Shown: piece by piece, positions 42,201 to 47,137 of the stretch | Numbering within the stretch: the first letter of the stretch is position 1 | How the letters are laid out: the number at the start of each line of letters is the position of its first letter | From: Nectonema munidae | Taxonomy: Eukaryota; Nematomorpha; Nectonematoida; Nectonematidae | Direction: 5' to 3' | Assembly (NCBI GenBank): GCA_030549495.1 | Contig: JAUIRK010001021.1 | Span: forward strand, 248,001-312,000 | Length of the DNA: 64,000 nt | Notes under the pieces: generated by a model | Database searches by the model: none | Told to the model about the DNA's origin: nothing | The model's input: the letters and a program-made list of their open reading frames with translations, nothing else | Made by a program: the position numbers and the translations under genes

Positions 42201-43234
42201 TGAACCCTAAAAAACATTTTTTTTCAAGAATCAAAATCATTGAGGAAAAAAACTGAAAAATTGAGCACAAAACTTTTTTTATTTAAAAAAAATCTATTTT
42301 TAGTTTTTTAGTTTAAAACTTTACACATTTTATAATTAAATGAAAAATGCACTATAATCAAGCGTGTCTTTTTACTGGAATAGATAAAAATTCATTCCAA
42401 TCTCTTAAAATCCATTCAAATCGTGTAGTTTTTCCTTTGATTTTTGATAGCAAGTCTAAATTTCAAAGTCTTGCAAATTCAACTAATTAGTATAACTTTT
42501 TCCGAGACTTTTTCCCAAAATTGGGTTATATATTTTAAAATCATAATCTTCAGAAGTGTTTAATTTTAAAATGAATTTTTTTTAGCCAAATTCATTAAAA
42601 TACAAAAAAAAATTGGTTTCGGACGTTTTGGTTTTCGGACGTTTTAGTTTTCGGACGTTTTGGTTTCGGACGTTTTGACTATGAACCATTAAAATGTCAT
42701 TAAAAAATATTAACGATCTAATCAACAAAAACTTATGCAAAAACCGACACTCCAATTACAAAAAACGCAAATATAGGCAGCAAAAATTGCAGTTGACACT
42801 CAAAATATGAAAATTGAAAAAAGGAATGAAAGCAAAATTGCATAAAAAGTAACCTCGCAAGGACATAAGACCAGAAGTTTAGCTAAAGTCCTTGTGTACG
42901 TTATGTTGTCAGGAAATTGTGCTAAAACAAGATGAGGTGATAAAAGGTTTATGCTTGCTATTCCTATTTCACCCTTAGCATGACCTCTTCCTTCAACAAC
43001 AGCTAAAAAGTTGAATAAATTTTACATTTAGTATTGTAACATTTTTTCGTTTTACCTGCTATGACTTGCGAATCAAAATTTGACAAAACTCCACTTCGAC
43101 TTGTATCACTTTTAAATCTTTTAGATGATACATCTCTTGACTTAGAGCTTGGTGTTTTAGATCCAAAATAGTTATGCTTTGAACTCGTAGTATTTCCAAA
43201 TACTTTCTTCAGCTTCAAAATTGAGCTGATTTTT
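14555..43234 (-). CDS. MSH4: MSH4, meiotic MutS homologue (21 exons seen, 5' end missing)
   Basis: MSH4 pairs with MSH5 as a sliding clamp on meiotic recombination intermediates and promotes crossovers. It is not a mismatch-repair protein. The exons spell out the family in order: VVEGRGHAKGEIG; KFFNETKG; FYCVSALAALLKYLE; KNLELLINN; LDILTNFNDLEHMLALL; the long lever helices; NCLYKLTECVSTLDMLASFA; Walker A GPNM+SGKTTYLKAV; DDVENN; Walker B LLVIDEIGR; MVTHFKEV; and YKLHKG...NYKYG. Exon phases agree at every junction except two, where microexons are predicted. About 985 residues are covered (human MSH4 has 936), because the tail is longer. The initiator ATG was not located above 43234. Introns range from 55 bp to about 4.9 kb and are packed with repeats. 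Identification is from recall of the family, not a search. Confidence 0.95.
15218..16269. other. MSH4 intron, left part
   Basis: Part of the 15218-17911 intron. Frames such as 15885-16091 plus have no recognisable motif. No bounded repeat was found until the LINE and SINE scraps that begin at 16270. Confidence 0.5.
16270..16425 (+). mobile_element. LINE reverse-transcriptase tail fragment
   Basis: Plus strand reads IERQILRWLRHV and, after a frame change, RRPAEEL-like text (KRPAEELINIAYKQ) and GRPKLTWKEVVLK. This order (RQ.LRWxGHV, then RGRPKxTW) is the usual extreme C-terminus of many non-LTR retrotransposon polyproteins. Only about 50 residues remain and a frame break separates the two parts. 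It abuts a SINE copy. Confidence 0.55.
16421..16561 (-). mobile_element. tRNA-derived SINE, family 1, copy 1
   Basis: The minus strand begins GGGTGTGAGTAAGGTTGGTTAAG (box A-like) and has GGTTTTGGGTTCGATCCC (box B-like) about 40 nt on, then a tail ending in GGTACC. Two other copies (23082-23200, 52843-52983) share the whole unit, including tcatcgagaaggcacaattg. It is decayed, with no intact poly(A) or target duplication. Confidence 0.65.
16562..17911. other. MSH4 intron, right part
   Basis: AT-rich intron sequence with no second element recognised. A pair of related segments (agcaaacgaaag at 17519 and ttgcgtttgctatttag at 17579) forms a loose inverted repeat of unknown meaning. Confidence 0.4.
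17912..17997 (-). CDS. MSH4: MSH4 exon t: helix-turn-helix dimer region
   Basis: Starts after a strong acceptor (catatttatttttag) and encodes INLLRFCSFSNEVLNEISEV and YKSLNITR. It lines up with human [20 protein letters not shown] ITTQI, the C-terminal helices that contact MSH5. The donor is aagg|gtatgg. Confidence 0.88.
18268..19314. mobile_element. Possible hAT-like remnant
   Basis: Left ggccttctcaaacat (18268) and right atgtttgagaaacctt (about 19299-19314) are inverted relatives of the hAT terminal motif CAGTGNTTCTCAAAC. The right end also has aaggttcggcgtctta inside it. The interior has no transposase. No target duplication was found, so the limits are uncertain. Confidence 0.4.
19315..20583. 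other. MSH4 intron, AT-rich
   Basis: Many short A/T-rich palindromes (for example ctactatatacagcagtagcag near 19970) occur without a bounded element. No exon fits the MSH4 frame here. Confidence 0.4.
20584..21197 (+). mobile_element. Helitron-like element, tandem copy 1
   Basis: Begins TCTATATTATAATAAGCTAG right after an A and ends CACGGGACCGGCTAG right before a T, the classic Helitron TC...CTAG edges with A/T target. Inside are a (tg)n tract, the repeated phrase gcattctgattggttgaaat, and a 3' half built from gagcgaagcg and gaccacggg motifs in both orientations that can fold as a long hairpin ending at CTAG. No Rep/helicase frame is present, so it is non-autonomous. Confidence 0.7.
21198..21690 (+). 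mobile_element. Helitron-like element, tandem copy 2
   Basis: Starts exactly at the base after the CTAG of copy 1, again with TCTATATTATAATAAGC, and ends GGGACCGGCTAG. Its 3' hairpin arms (ctagccggtcccgtggtcg and cgaccacgggaccggctag) are perfect complements. It is about 120 bp shorter than copy 1 through loss of one internal repeat. Confidence 0.72.
21691..22255 (+). mobile_element. Helitron-like element, tandem copy 3
   Basis: Starts exactly after the CTAG of copy 2 and ends CTAG before tatata at 22256. Same 5' end, (tg)n tract and terminal hairpin. It carries an extra tgtagtgtgagtgtcgc segment. The head-to-tail order with no spacer is the pattern expected from repeated rolling-circle insertion at the same A/T site or from tandem amplification. 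Confidence 0.72.
22369..22659. mobile_element. hAT MITE with 8-bp target duplication
   Basis: The left end caatggcggatccaagaggg and right end ccctataag...tctggatccgcaactg are inverted. The flanks repeat tatattac (22361-22368 and 22660-22667), a perfect 8-bp target duplication as hAT elements make. The interior is 291 bp with a C13 run and no coding capacity. Confidence 0.8.
22893..22993 (-). CDS. MSH4: MSH4 exon s: YKLxKG motif
   Basis: It encodes FNLGITDKDSQDNESSFTYS and YKLHKGICENYKY. It corresponds to human MHFEVQHV...ILYTYKLSKGLTEEKNY. It ends in phase 1 before gtataa, which fits a glycine completed by the next exon (NYKYG / human KNYG). Confidence 0.93.
23082..23200 (-). mobile_element. 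tRNA-derived SINE, family 1, copy 2
   Basis: Shares ggtgttttcatcgagaaggc, cgccgcttgtatc and ggatcgaacc with copies at 16421 and 52843. The box B-like GGTTCGATCC is intact on the minus strand. The head beyond it (23180-23200) is badly decayed. It lies 89 bp outside an MSH4 exon, in the intron. Confidence 0.65.
23420..24850 (+). mobile_element. Truncated LINE (CR1/L2/Jockey-like) with RT domain
   Basis: Reads PIYKKGEKK and NNVIFKVFESIIKD (RT entry), then open frame 23630-24031 with VIYIDFQKAFDTVPHERL, SGIPQGSVLGPIFFSIFMND and KIYADDIKLF (catalytic YADD). A second open stretch (24280-24747) has RPVLEYGNVIFE, IENVQRVFTKHLKG and LNGLPNEVVDS, the usual C-terminal RT tail. It lacks the endonuclease and all sequence 5' of the RT, and is frame-broken near 24030-24280. 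It ends near a TTATTATTATT tract. It is inserted antisense in an MSH4 intron. Confidence 0.88.
24851..25945. other. MSH4 intron, no element recognised
   Basis: This is the rest of the 22994-25945 intron, between the LINE and the histidine-loop exon. No reading frame or repeat with ends was seen. Confidence 0.5.
25946..26016 (-). CDS. MSH4: MSH4 exon r: histidine loop
   Basis: It encodes SFCLMVTHFKEVCLLSIMYP and then MIE. It matches human [20 protein letters not shown]. The THF histidine of the MutS H-loop is kept. The acceptor is ttgatttag and the donor is gaaaa|gtaagt. Confidence 0.93.
26138..26202 (-). CDS. MSH4: MSH4 exon q: post-Walker B helix
   Basis: It follows a 60-bp intron. With the previous exon it gives EIGR-NTNSFIGTSFAITFTEEI. 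Other MutS proteins have ELGRGT with a glycine, so the GRGT turn reads GRNT here. It ends IIKKR in phase 0 before gtacaa. Confidence 0.9.
26263..26335 (-). CDS. MSH4: MSH4 exon p: Walker B
   Basis: Separated from the previous exon by a 55-bp intron. It encodes LNQINFILNSATSNSLLVID and EIGR. The Walker B aspartate and glutamate (VIDE) are intact and spacing from Walker A equals human. It ends in phase 1. Confidence 0.95.
26391..26558 (-). CDS. MSH4: MSH4 exon o: second half of Walker A and signature loop
   Basis: Starts after a strong acceptor (ttttgcttttgctag) and encodes SGKTTYLKAVCTMQIISQIG and CFIPA, then GNSDDVENNLSSQASE. The P-loop lysine and threonine are intact. The usual D-D-I-E-T-N-S-S-T-F-M motif is altered: DDVENN is kept but STFM is replaced by SSQA. 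It is 56 codons, exactly the human spacing. Confidence 0.95.
26600..28975 (+). mobile_element. Decayed retroelement (RT/RNase H relic, DIRS- or LTR-kin-like)
   Basis: A fossil. The block is distinctly richer in G+C than the intron around it. Plus-strand pieces include an RT-end-like phrase (KIQFLGVILDLQN), an RNase H-like segment (TIWVNASLKDICI and NLELLATCK) and KVAIAYIKNYGG-like text. The 3' end has a poly(A) signal and an A-run near 28955-28982. It is broken many times. Family placement among DIRS-like or LTR-related retroelements is uncertain. Age looks considerable. It occupies most of the intron that splits MSH4 Walker A. Confidence 0.5.
29014..29061 (-). CDS. MSH4: MSH4 exon n: first half of Walker A
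   Basis: A 48-bp exon encoding KFTNCSCFAIISGPNM, parallel to human NTYVTEGSNFLIITGPNM. The donor atg|gtaagt cuts the P-loop between GPNM and SGKT. The intron that follows (26559-29013) is almost filled by a decayed retroelement. Confidence 0.92.
30084..30178 (-). CDS. MSH4: MSH4 exon m: HP motif before the ATPase
   Basis: It encodes EPRICNRIDVESFKHPVMAK and then CDSVIKNDI. It corresponds to human [20 protein letters not shown]. The HP pair that opens every MutS ATPase domain is present. Phase 1 start and phase 0 end agree with both neighbours. Confidence 0.92.
30235..30359 (-). CDS. MSH4: MSH4 exon l: CLYKL helix region
   Basis: It encodes LIESLIDSIRHHLNCLYKLT and then ECVSTLDMLASFANFSAMHN. 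The human line is [37 protein letters not shown], with equal spacing. The acceptor is tcatatttag and the donor is gcaa|gtatctt. Confidence 0.94.
30415..30460 (-). CDS. MSH4: MSH4 exon k: short helix exon
   Basis: A 46-bp exon after gttactttttcag, encoding RILQSQKEIYLMSW and ending in TC before gtaatg. It matches human RCQESLREIYHMTY. If the second AG of cagag is the acceptor, the exon would join the previous one in phase 0 with a five-residue deletion instead of a microexon. Confidence 0.85.
30939..31152. mobile_element. hAT MITE with 8-bp target duplication
   Basis: The terminal inverted repeats are cagtgtttcttaacc (30939-30953) and ggttcagaaaccctg (31138-31152), 13 of 15 matching. Flanks are ctctacag and ctctgcag, an 8-bp target duplication with one change. 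The 214-bp interior is A/T-rich with a tgcatgcaccact motif and no transposase. Confidence 0.85.
31374..31960 (+). mobile_element. LINE C-terminal fragment, same family as 23420
   Basis: Encodes IRPILEYGNIITS, FERVQRKFTKKVAGV, LNLPSLLYRIKRQK and, in another frame, SRISRCNSLKLQLDSHYSTF and DWNNLPLNIVDAP. These align to the tail of the 23420 copy (VRPVLEYGNVIF, IENVQRVFTKHLKG, LNGLPNEVVDS). It is heavily 5'-truncated with a frame break near 31575-31630. It lies in the MSH4 30461-33895 intron. Confidence 0.8.
31961..33895. other. MSH4 intron, AT-rich
   Basis: No repeat with clear ends. Overlapping minus frames at 32476-32800 are rich in F, Y and I from A/T-rich DNA and do not fit MSH4. One of the predicted microexons should lie in this stretch or just below it, but I could not single it out. 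Confidence 0.45.
33896..34080 (-). CDS. MSH4: MSH4 exon j: clamp/lever domain
   Basis: It encodes KIDELISRFNVNLKPFYNKI, RGFHVFLQWNM, EIPGDFIKVLKAYNGFYF and TTMDI. It matches human [46 protein letters not shown]. The donor is atc|gtatgt. The human IKMNE segment that should follow is missing, giving the second predicted microexon. Confidence 0.92.
34230..34283 (-). CDS. MSH4: MSH4 exon i: LDxxRR helix
   Basis: A 54-bp exon after cttatttttaag, encoding LLDLSRRKYVELFEDYN, matching human FLDIARRTYTEIVDDIA. It starts and ends in phase 1. It lies 4.7 kb from the preceding exon across an intron filled by two tandem arrays and a Tigger fragment. Confidence 0.88.
34480..35258 (-). mobile_element. pogo/Tigger transposon fragment
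   Basis: The outer end at 34480 reads TA-CAGTAGACCCTCGTTAAGCC, a textbook Tigger terminal repeat with its TA target. Inside, minus-strand frames 34962-35252 (FNIAAAWKDVSNNPGQRME, SLEDVREWLEETEED, MTDEEIAEEVLKW) and 34676-34933 (SAVREALDTIITYIDIIADE) match the C-terminus of jerky/Tigger transposases. A single frameshift near 34935-34960 separates them. The DDE domain and other end are missing, and the fragment is cut off at the start of the 150-bp array. Confidence 0.85.
35250..36035. repeat. Tandem array A, ~150-bp unit, over five copies
   Basis: Copies begin near 35251, 35402, 35551, 35701, 35851 and 36001, each opening with atatgctgaattcagtgg and containing tgtgacagctcatctcaaa and cacatgtatacccatttt. 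The central copies are nearly identical and the outer ones more diverged. The first copy runs directly into the Tigger fragment. It sits within an MSH4 intron. Confidence 0.9.
36036..37065. other. MSH4 intron between two tandem arrays
   Basis: T-rich plus strand. A frame at 36798-37046 is mostly F, I and L and looks like base composition only. No repeat copies were recognised. Confidence 0.5.
37066..38250. repeat. Tandem array B, ~150-bp unit, about seven to eight copies
   Basis: The phrase agaagtaaaccgcaaatttg recurs near 37219, 37360, 37515, 37645, 37797, 37948 and 38098, with tttggtataaaaacatat and atgagttcagaaatgaaa in each unit. Its sequence is unrelated to array A although the period is the same. 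Copies are more diverged than in array A, with small indels. The minus-strand frames across it (37068-37307, 37643-38113) are by-products of the repeat. Confidence 0.88.
38251..38982. other. MSH4 intron end
   Basis: Holds a small G/C-rich inverted repeat (gtggggcgttttacgcccc near 38590-38612) in otherwise A/T-rich sequence. No gene was seen. Confidence 0.45.
38983..39102 (-). CDS. MSH4: MSH4 exon h: lever domain
   Basis: 40 codons, phase 0 at both ends. It encodes LLNDSSFNVIKTKLETILQN, KRSALETKNAKCFAIK. It matches human FGIILEKIKTVIN...NMRTQKCYAVR. The next placed exon (34283) needs a phase 1 donor, so a ~13-nt microexon for the human SNIN segment is predicted between them. Confidence 0.9.
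39159..39287 (-). CDS. MSH4: MSH4 exon g: lever domain
   Basis: 43 codons, phase 0 at both ends. It encodes EDIFAIDAKIGAAIYLQKIV and then PSLRECLKLYESPLFEVYYN. Human MSH4 has [20 protein letters not shown]...NTPLLRAYYG. The acceptor cgttaag is weak. The donor gtatgt is canonical. Confidence 0.92.
39372..39524 (-). CDS. MSH4: MSH4 exon f: lever domain
   Basis: Exactly 51 codons, phase 0 at both ends. It encodes PPQDENTIKLRQMSVNDILS and then FYKLLDILTNFNDLEHMLAL...KPKT. The human counterpart is [20 protein letters not shown]...FLDTEQLLSVLVQIPK. The following 84-bp intron happens to be open in frame. Confidence 0.92.
39586..39719 (-). CDS. MSH4: MSH4 exon e: entry to lever domain
   Basis: It encodes SYTVKNLELLINN, LNGPSLFNTLNFTKT and PGARLLRANILQ. 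These match the invariant family layout LELL...N...SLFG.LN.TKTP.G.RLLR..I. The acceptor is ttttaacaaag and the donor is ctccag|gttgaa. The usual PGG of the family is PGA here. Confidence 0.93.
39720..40704. other. MSH4 intron, unremarkable
   Basis: Plain A/T-rich intron. A doubled gttcatactttaacaaa (40119 and 40142) is the only repeat noticed. Confidence 0.45.
40705..40826 (-). CDS. MSH4: MSH4 exon d: connector domain
   Basis: It encodes FYCVSALAALLKYLEHAYNT and then VYMPKTFKVTYEGSEKTVFI. The human counterpart is YYCLAAVAALLKYVE. It ends in phase 1 before gtagtt, which fits the AT start of the next exon to rebuild an aspartate, as in human MID. Confidence 0.92.
40886..41076 (-). CDS. MSH4: MSH4 exon c: connector domain
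   Basis: Phase 0 start after ctctctttag. It encodes IIMVYTPNKLDSINDLLSK and then VHRKFFNETKGSWYI...YENVKFEIKS. The motif KFFNETKG corresponds to human KYFNETKG. The donor is tcaaa|gtaatat. The 191-bp length gives a phase 2 end that matches the next exon. Confidence 0.93.
41077..42089. other. MSH4 intron, left part
   Basis: No element or exon recognised. Frames 41381-41566 and 41674-41859 (minus) have no MSH4 similarity. Confidence 0.45.
42090..42679. mobile_element. Foldback element with CGTCCGAAA repeats
   Basis: The left end (42090-42180) holds about six direct copies of a ~15-bp unit, aaaacgtccgaaacc. The right end (42616-42679) holds about four copies in the opposite orientation, ggtttcggacgtttt. 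The outer edges gtcaaaacgtccgaaac and gtttcggacgttttgac are exact complements. The 430-bp centre is A/T-rich and non-coding. No target duplication is evident. The class (DNA transposon with iterated ends) is inferred. Confidence 0.75.
42854..43002 (-). CDS. MSH4: MSH4 exon b: VVEGRG region
   Basis: It encodes AVVEGRGHAKGEIGIAS and then INLLSPHLVLAQFPDN, ending TLAKLLVLCPCE. The alignment to human AVVEGRGLARGEIGMAS...QIILSQFADN...TKLKILSPLE is gap-free. This is the start of the conserved MutS domain II. The acceptor is caactttttag and the donor is gcgag|gttact, which is weak at position +3. Confidence 0.93.
43056..43234 (-). CDS. MSH4: MSH4 exon a: N-terminal linker
   Basis: An acceptor (gtttatttag) precedes 43234 and a donor (gcag|gtaaaac) follows 43056. 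It encodes NYFGSKTPSSKSRD...SGVLSNFDSQVIA, a serine/lysine-rich stretch like the low-complexity N-terminus of vertebrate MSH4, which also has a YFG motif. It starts in phase 2, so at least one earlier exon with the ATG exists. The frame is open above 43234 to 43296, so an alternative upstream boundary is possible. Confidence 0.8.
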
Positions 43235-43390
43235 CTAAATAAACGTATTAGTTTGTTAATGTTTAATGATGCAGTAAAATCATTCTTATTATTCAAAAAA
43301 AGAAGATATGGAAATTCACATTAACTTAGTCAAGTTTGAATACTTATTAACAGTGTTAAATACAATACTAGATATTGAATCATCCTATGG

Positions 43391-43652
43391 TCGGAAAACT
43401 CGGTCTCCGAAAACTTGATTGCAGAATACTCTAAAGTCTAAATAGAAAATTATATCTTATAATTTACTTAGTTAAATATTTAGTTAGCTATAATAGTTAT
43501 AAATAAATATAACTACTCATTATTATAACAGTATTATAACTATTCAAGTTCAATTCAATAGTTTTACAGTCATTCACATATAATAGTTTCTATATAGTCA
43601 ACTGAGAGCCCCAGTTTTTCTCAGAACGAATTTTCTGAGACAGAGTTTTCAT
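43391..43652. mobile_element. Short inverted-repeat element
   Basis: Left ggaaaactcggtctccgaaa and right tttctgagacagagttttc are inverted at about 80% identity over ~25 bp. The centre (~210 bp) is A/T-rich with repeated ataactat motifs. It sits just upstream of the placed MSH4 exons. Class and target duplication are unresolved. Confidence 0.5.
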
Positions 43653-44646
43653 GTTTTTTCTACGAATATTCTTTACTATTTTTCTACACTTAATATAAAT
43701 ATTATGTCTCGATTAATCTTAAGTATAAGCAATTGTACATTTTATTTGTCTTTCTGAAGCCCTGCACAGCATTTTTCCAAATTTTTCAAAATCTTCCAGG
43801 AGACTAGATAAAATTTCATTTAATATTGTTTTAAATAGAGATAAAATGATTTAATTATTAAATGAAACAGTTATAGTAAATTTTTGCTTAACGCAGGAAC
43901 TGCTTTTTACCACATCAGGCTTTACTTTATAAGAGCTATCCTTATTAACCTTAATTTTTGTTTCCTATTTCAAAAGTTTTGCTGACTTTTCTCATAACTA
44001 CAATTTCTCGTTGCTGGGATTTTATATGCAAGATTAAATAAAGAAGTGAAAGTATCGATTGGAAAGATTTTTAAAAATTAATATTATACAAAATTGCCAA
44101 ACTTCAATGATACAAAAAGAGACTGAAAATATTTTTCATTCAAAGCATATTTGGTAGATGAAAAGGAGGAAGACTTAAAATTATGTTGAAAACGCATATT
44201 AGACAAAAATCAAGGATTAGCTATTTATTAATCTAAACTACATTTCATTTATAAGCTATAATTAGATCATCTAACTTAACTTAAAGAAAAAAGTATTGTG
44301 TTCGGTATATATATACTAGCCTTTTAATTTAAATGATCTTAGATTTTAAGGCGAGTTGGAGTTAATGTAAATTTGTATTTAAGATACTAACGAAAATTTT
44401 TTTAATTGTAAAACGTTAGGAAACTGTATTTTTAACATTCTTTAGAGTAAATAGTAAATATCAAGCAAGTAATATTTGAATAAATAAGTTTGCATATTTA
44501 AAAAAATTATGCTATATGTTGAAAAATGAAGAAAATGTCCAAAAATAAAGACTATAAAATTTAAATATATATTCGATGAAAAGCTCAAATAGTAAAAAAA
44601 AATTTGAGACTATTATTCACAAATATATGCATGAAGTGTTTTATAT
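43653..44646. other. AT-rich stretch upstream of placed MSH4 exons
   Basis: The MSH4 start codon exon and promoter should lie above 43234, perhaps here, but no ATG-plus-donor exon stood out. No repeat ends were seen. Confidence 0.4.
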
Positions 44647-46200
44647 TTAACCCTCGCAAGACGGACCATTTTAGACTATCTCGGAAGACGGATCTATGCC
44701 GTAAAACTCCCAAAAAAAATTTTAAGTAAAAGCTTCAAATTTTGACTCTATTGTCAATAACTTTTTTTGATATTTTCAAAGATATAATTTTTACTGTCTT
44801 ATTGCTTTTATTATGTTTGTTATAGAAATTTTCACCAAAATAGTTAACGCCATCTATATTTTTTTTCTGAAAAATACCACTAGACTTTTAAGATGGAGTA
44901 TTTTTGACTAACTCAGAAGACGGATCTATGCCTTAAAACCCCAAAAAAATTTTCAAAAAAAATTTGTTTTTCATTATGTTCAATTATTAGCAAAAAAAAA
45001 TAATTTTTTTTGTGCATTTTTTTCTCAATACACTTAGTTCATGTATTTTTTGAAAAATTAACGCCATCTATTCAAAAAGAAGAAGAGTATTCCTTAATTT
45101 TTAAGTATCATTTGAACGTCTGGAATTTACTGGAAGTTTAACACTTTTCATAAGTAAAATCCAATAATTCACATAAATCTTTTAGTGAAATCTATTTGTA
45201 AACACATTTTTTGTTGATGAGAAAAAGCATGAAGCTAACTAGCAGAGAAAAGATTCATAATAAAACATATACAAGCTGTTGATTTATATATGAATATTAC
45301 ATAGTATAAAATTGCATACGGAATCATATAAAATTGAAATTTGGTTATGTATGTGCAATATTTATATCGATACTTTACATGGATCGTTTATTTACATCCC
45401 GTAATTTATGTAAATGGGCAAATAATAATGGTTATACTCTTTGTGGAACTGTCAGAGCTACACGAAGATTTATGCCCCACATAATCAGACCTAGTTATTT
45501 GAAAGACTTGAAACTTGCTGAGTATGAAAGTAAATTTTTATACAGCGAACATGCATCGCTTACTGAATATATACCTCACAAACACGCAAGAAAAAACTTC
45601 AAAGTGGTGTATATCATTTCATCGCAGCACCTTGGTAAAATAGAGGTGGTAGGAGAACGAAGTAAGCCAGAAACTATTTTAGAATACAATAAGTTTAAAT
45701 CTGGAGTTGACATTGCAAACAAGATGCGTATAGAGTTTACATGTTACAAACCTTCAAGAAAATGGCCGTTTTTACTTTTTTGCAACTATCTAGACATTTT
45801 AGCTCACAATAGTTGGATAATTTTACGGCATAATTCTCCTTAACAATTTCCATCAACTCGTAAAAGTGGGAGAAAGTATTTTTGCGAGATCTATCTTTGA
45901 AGCTTAGCGAACTTTCCATGAAAGTGAGGCAAAACGATCCTTTTACGCATAGTGTGACAAAAGATTTGATTTTTCGGCATTGAAGAAGATTTTGTTGTCC
46001 CCACAACATTCACTCGCGGTTATTGTTATGTTTCCTCATGCAAGCCGAAAAAAAGAAGAACTAGAAAATGCTATAGATGTAAAAAGCCCATATGTAAAAT
46101 TCATACAAATTTTTTCTGTCATAATTGCTCATAGTTTAGAATTTTTGAAATTGTATATGCTTAATTTTTATTCTTACTTTAGAAAATAAAGTATTGCTTT
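44647..46200 (+). mobile_element. piggyBac transposon remnant
   Basis: Opens with TTAA-CCCTCGCAAGACGG (44647), the TTAA target and CCCT start of piggyBac ends; an agacggatctatgcc motif is doubled at 44687 and 44918. Frame 45334-45843 encodes the DDE transposase core (MDRLFTSRNL, GTVRATRRFM, KFKSGVDIANKM, RKWPFLLFCNYLDILAHN). In another frame, 46020-46138 encodes a cysteine-rich tail (CKPKK...CYRCKKPICKIH...FFCHNCS). The N-terminal third is missing, a frame break lies between core and tail, and no right TTAA end was found. Confidence 0.85.
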
Positions 46201-46981
46201 ATATATTTTTTTTTAAATAATCATTTTTTTCAGAAGTTTTTTTTCTAATTGGGCTTTTTTATTTAGTGAAAAAATAACATAAACAAGAATACATGAAAAC
46301 TATGAAAAAATCAATCTAAAATACGGAAAGACAAAATATCATTGTTCAAACAAAATAGTCTTTATCCAAAAATCTAATATTTTTCATATCAAGATATTTT
46401 TCCCTGTATAAAATCTTTGTTATTCTAAATGTTAACAACCTAAAAGATCATAATTTATAATGTTTTAACTACTTCAAAAAAAAAATATTTAAAAAAAATA
46501 TGAGAATCATAGTTTTTTCAATTTTTTAAAGATTTTCTGGTGGCGTTAATTTTTTTGTTTTTTCCATGTATGGGCTAATTTGTTTTTTCAGTAAATAAAA
46601 AACAGCTAAATTTGTTATTTCATACATAAATACATAAAAGTATACACTTTCTTATAGTTCAGCCTCTTATAACTTCTTTATAGTACCTAAAATCAGCTCC
46701 CCTCCCTGTAGTTAGAGTCTGGTTCAGGATTGCACATATGGTAATAGATACTACATCAAACAAAGTGAACAATTTTTTTTGATATGTCGATTATCTCAAC
46801 TAGATATTTAGTGCAAAAAAAGCTTTAACTCTACTCATCTATTCTCACAACACATTTAACAACAAACTTTTTAGAAATATATTACAAGTGAGTATTTTAC
46901 TCAATTACTAATAAATTTCCAGAAAATGAACAAAAAATTTTCATGTCAATAATAGATTCTAAAACTTATAAAACACTTAAT
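46201..46981. other. AT-rich non-coding stretch
   Basis: No gene. The sequence around 46200-46600 may be the decayed 3' part of the piggyBac element, but no terminal repeat was recognised. Confidence 0.4.
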
Positions 46982-47137
46982 TTGAGCCCCAATGGTTGTT
47001 AGGGTGTACCTCTCAGCTTAAAAGTTGAAGGTCGGGGGTTCGATCCCCAAGGCTCCCAAATCTTATGATAAGCCAAGTGCCAGCTTTCAAGTTTTGACAA
47101 CTTAGGAGCTACGTCAATTCAACAAACAACAACAACA
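46982..47137 (+). mobile_element. tRNA-derived SINE, family 2, with target duplication
   Basis: The head (46982-47057) reads gagccccaatggttgttagg (box A-like) to ggggttcgatccccaaggct (box B GGTTCGATCCC), followed by a unique body and a (caa)n tail. The 9-bp target duplication acacttaat flanks it perfectly (46973-46981 and 47138-47146). It is about 156 bp long. The perfect duplication suggests recent insertion. Confidence 0.85.

Noticed and set aside
46982-47057. Functional tRNA gene
   Set aside because: Box A and box B-like motifs are present, but the acceptor and anticodon stems do not fold cleanly, and a SINE body, (caa)n tail and target duplication follow.
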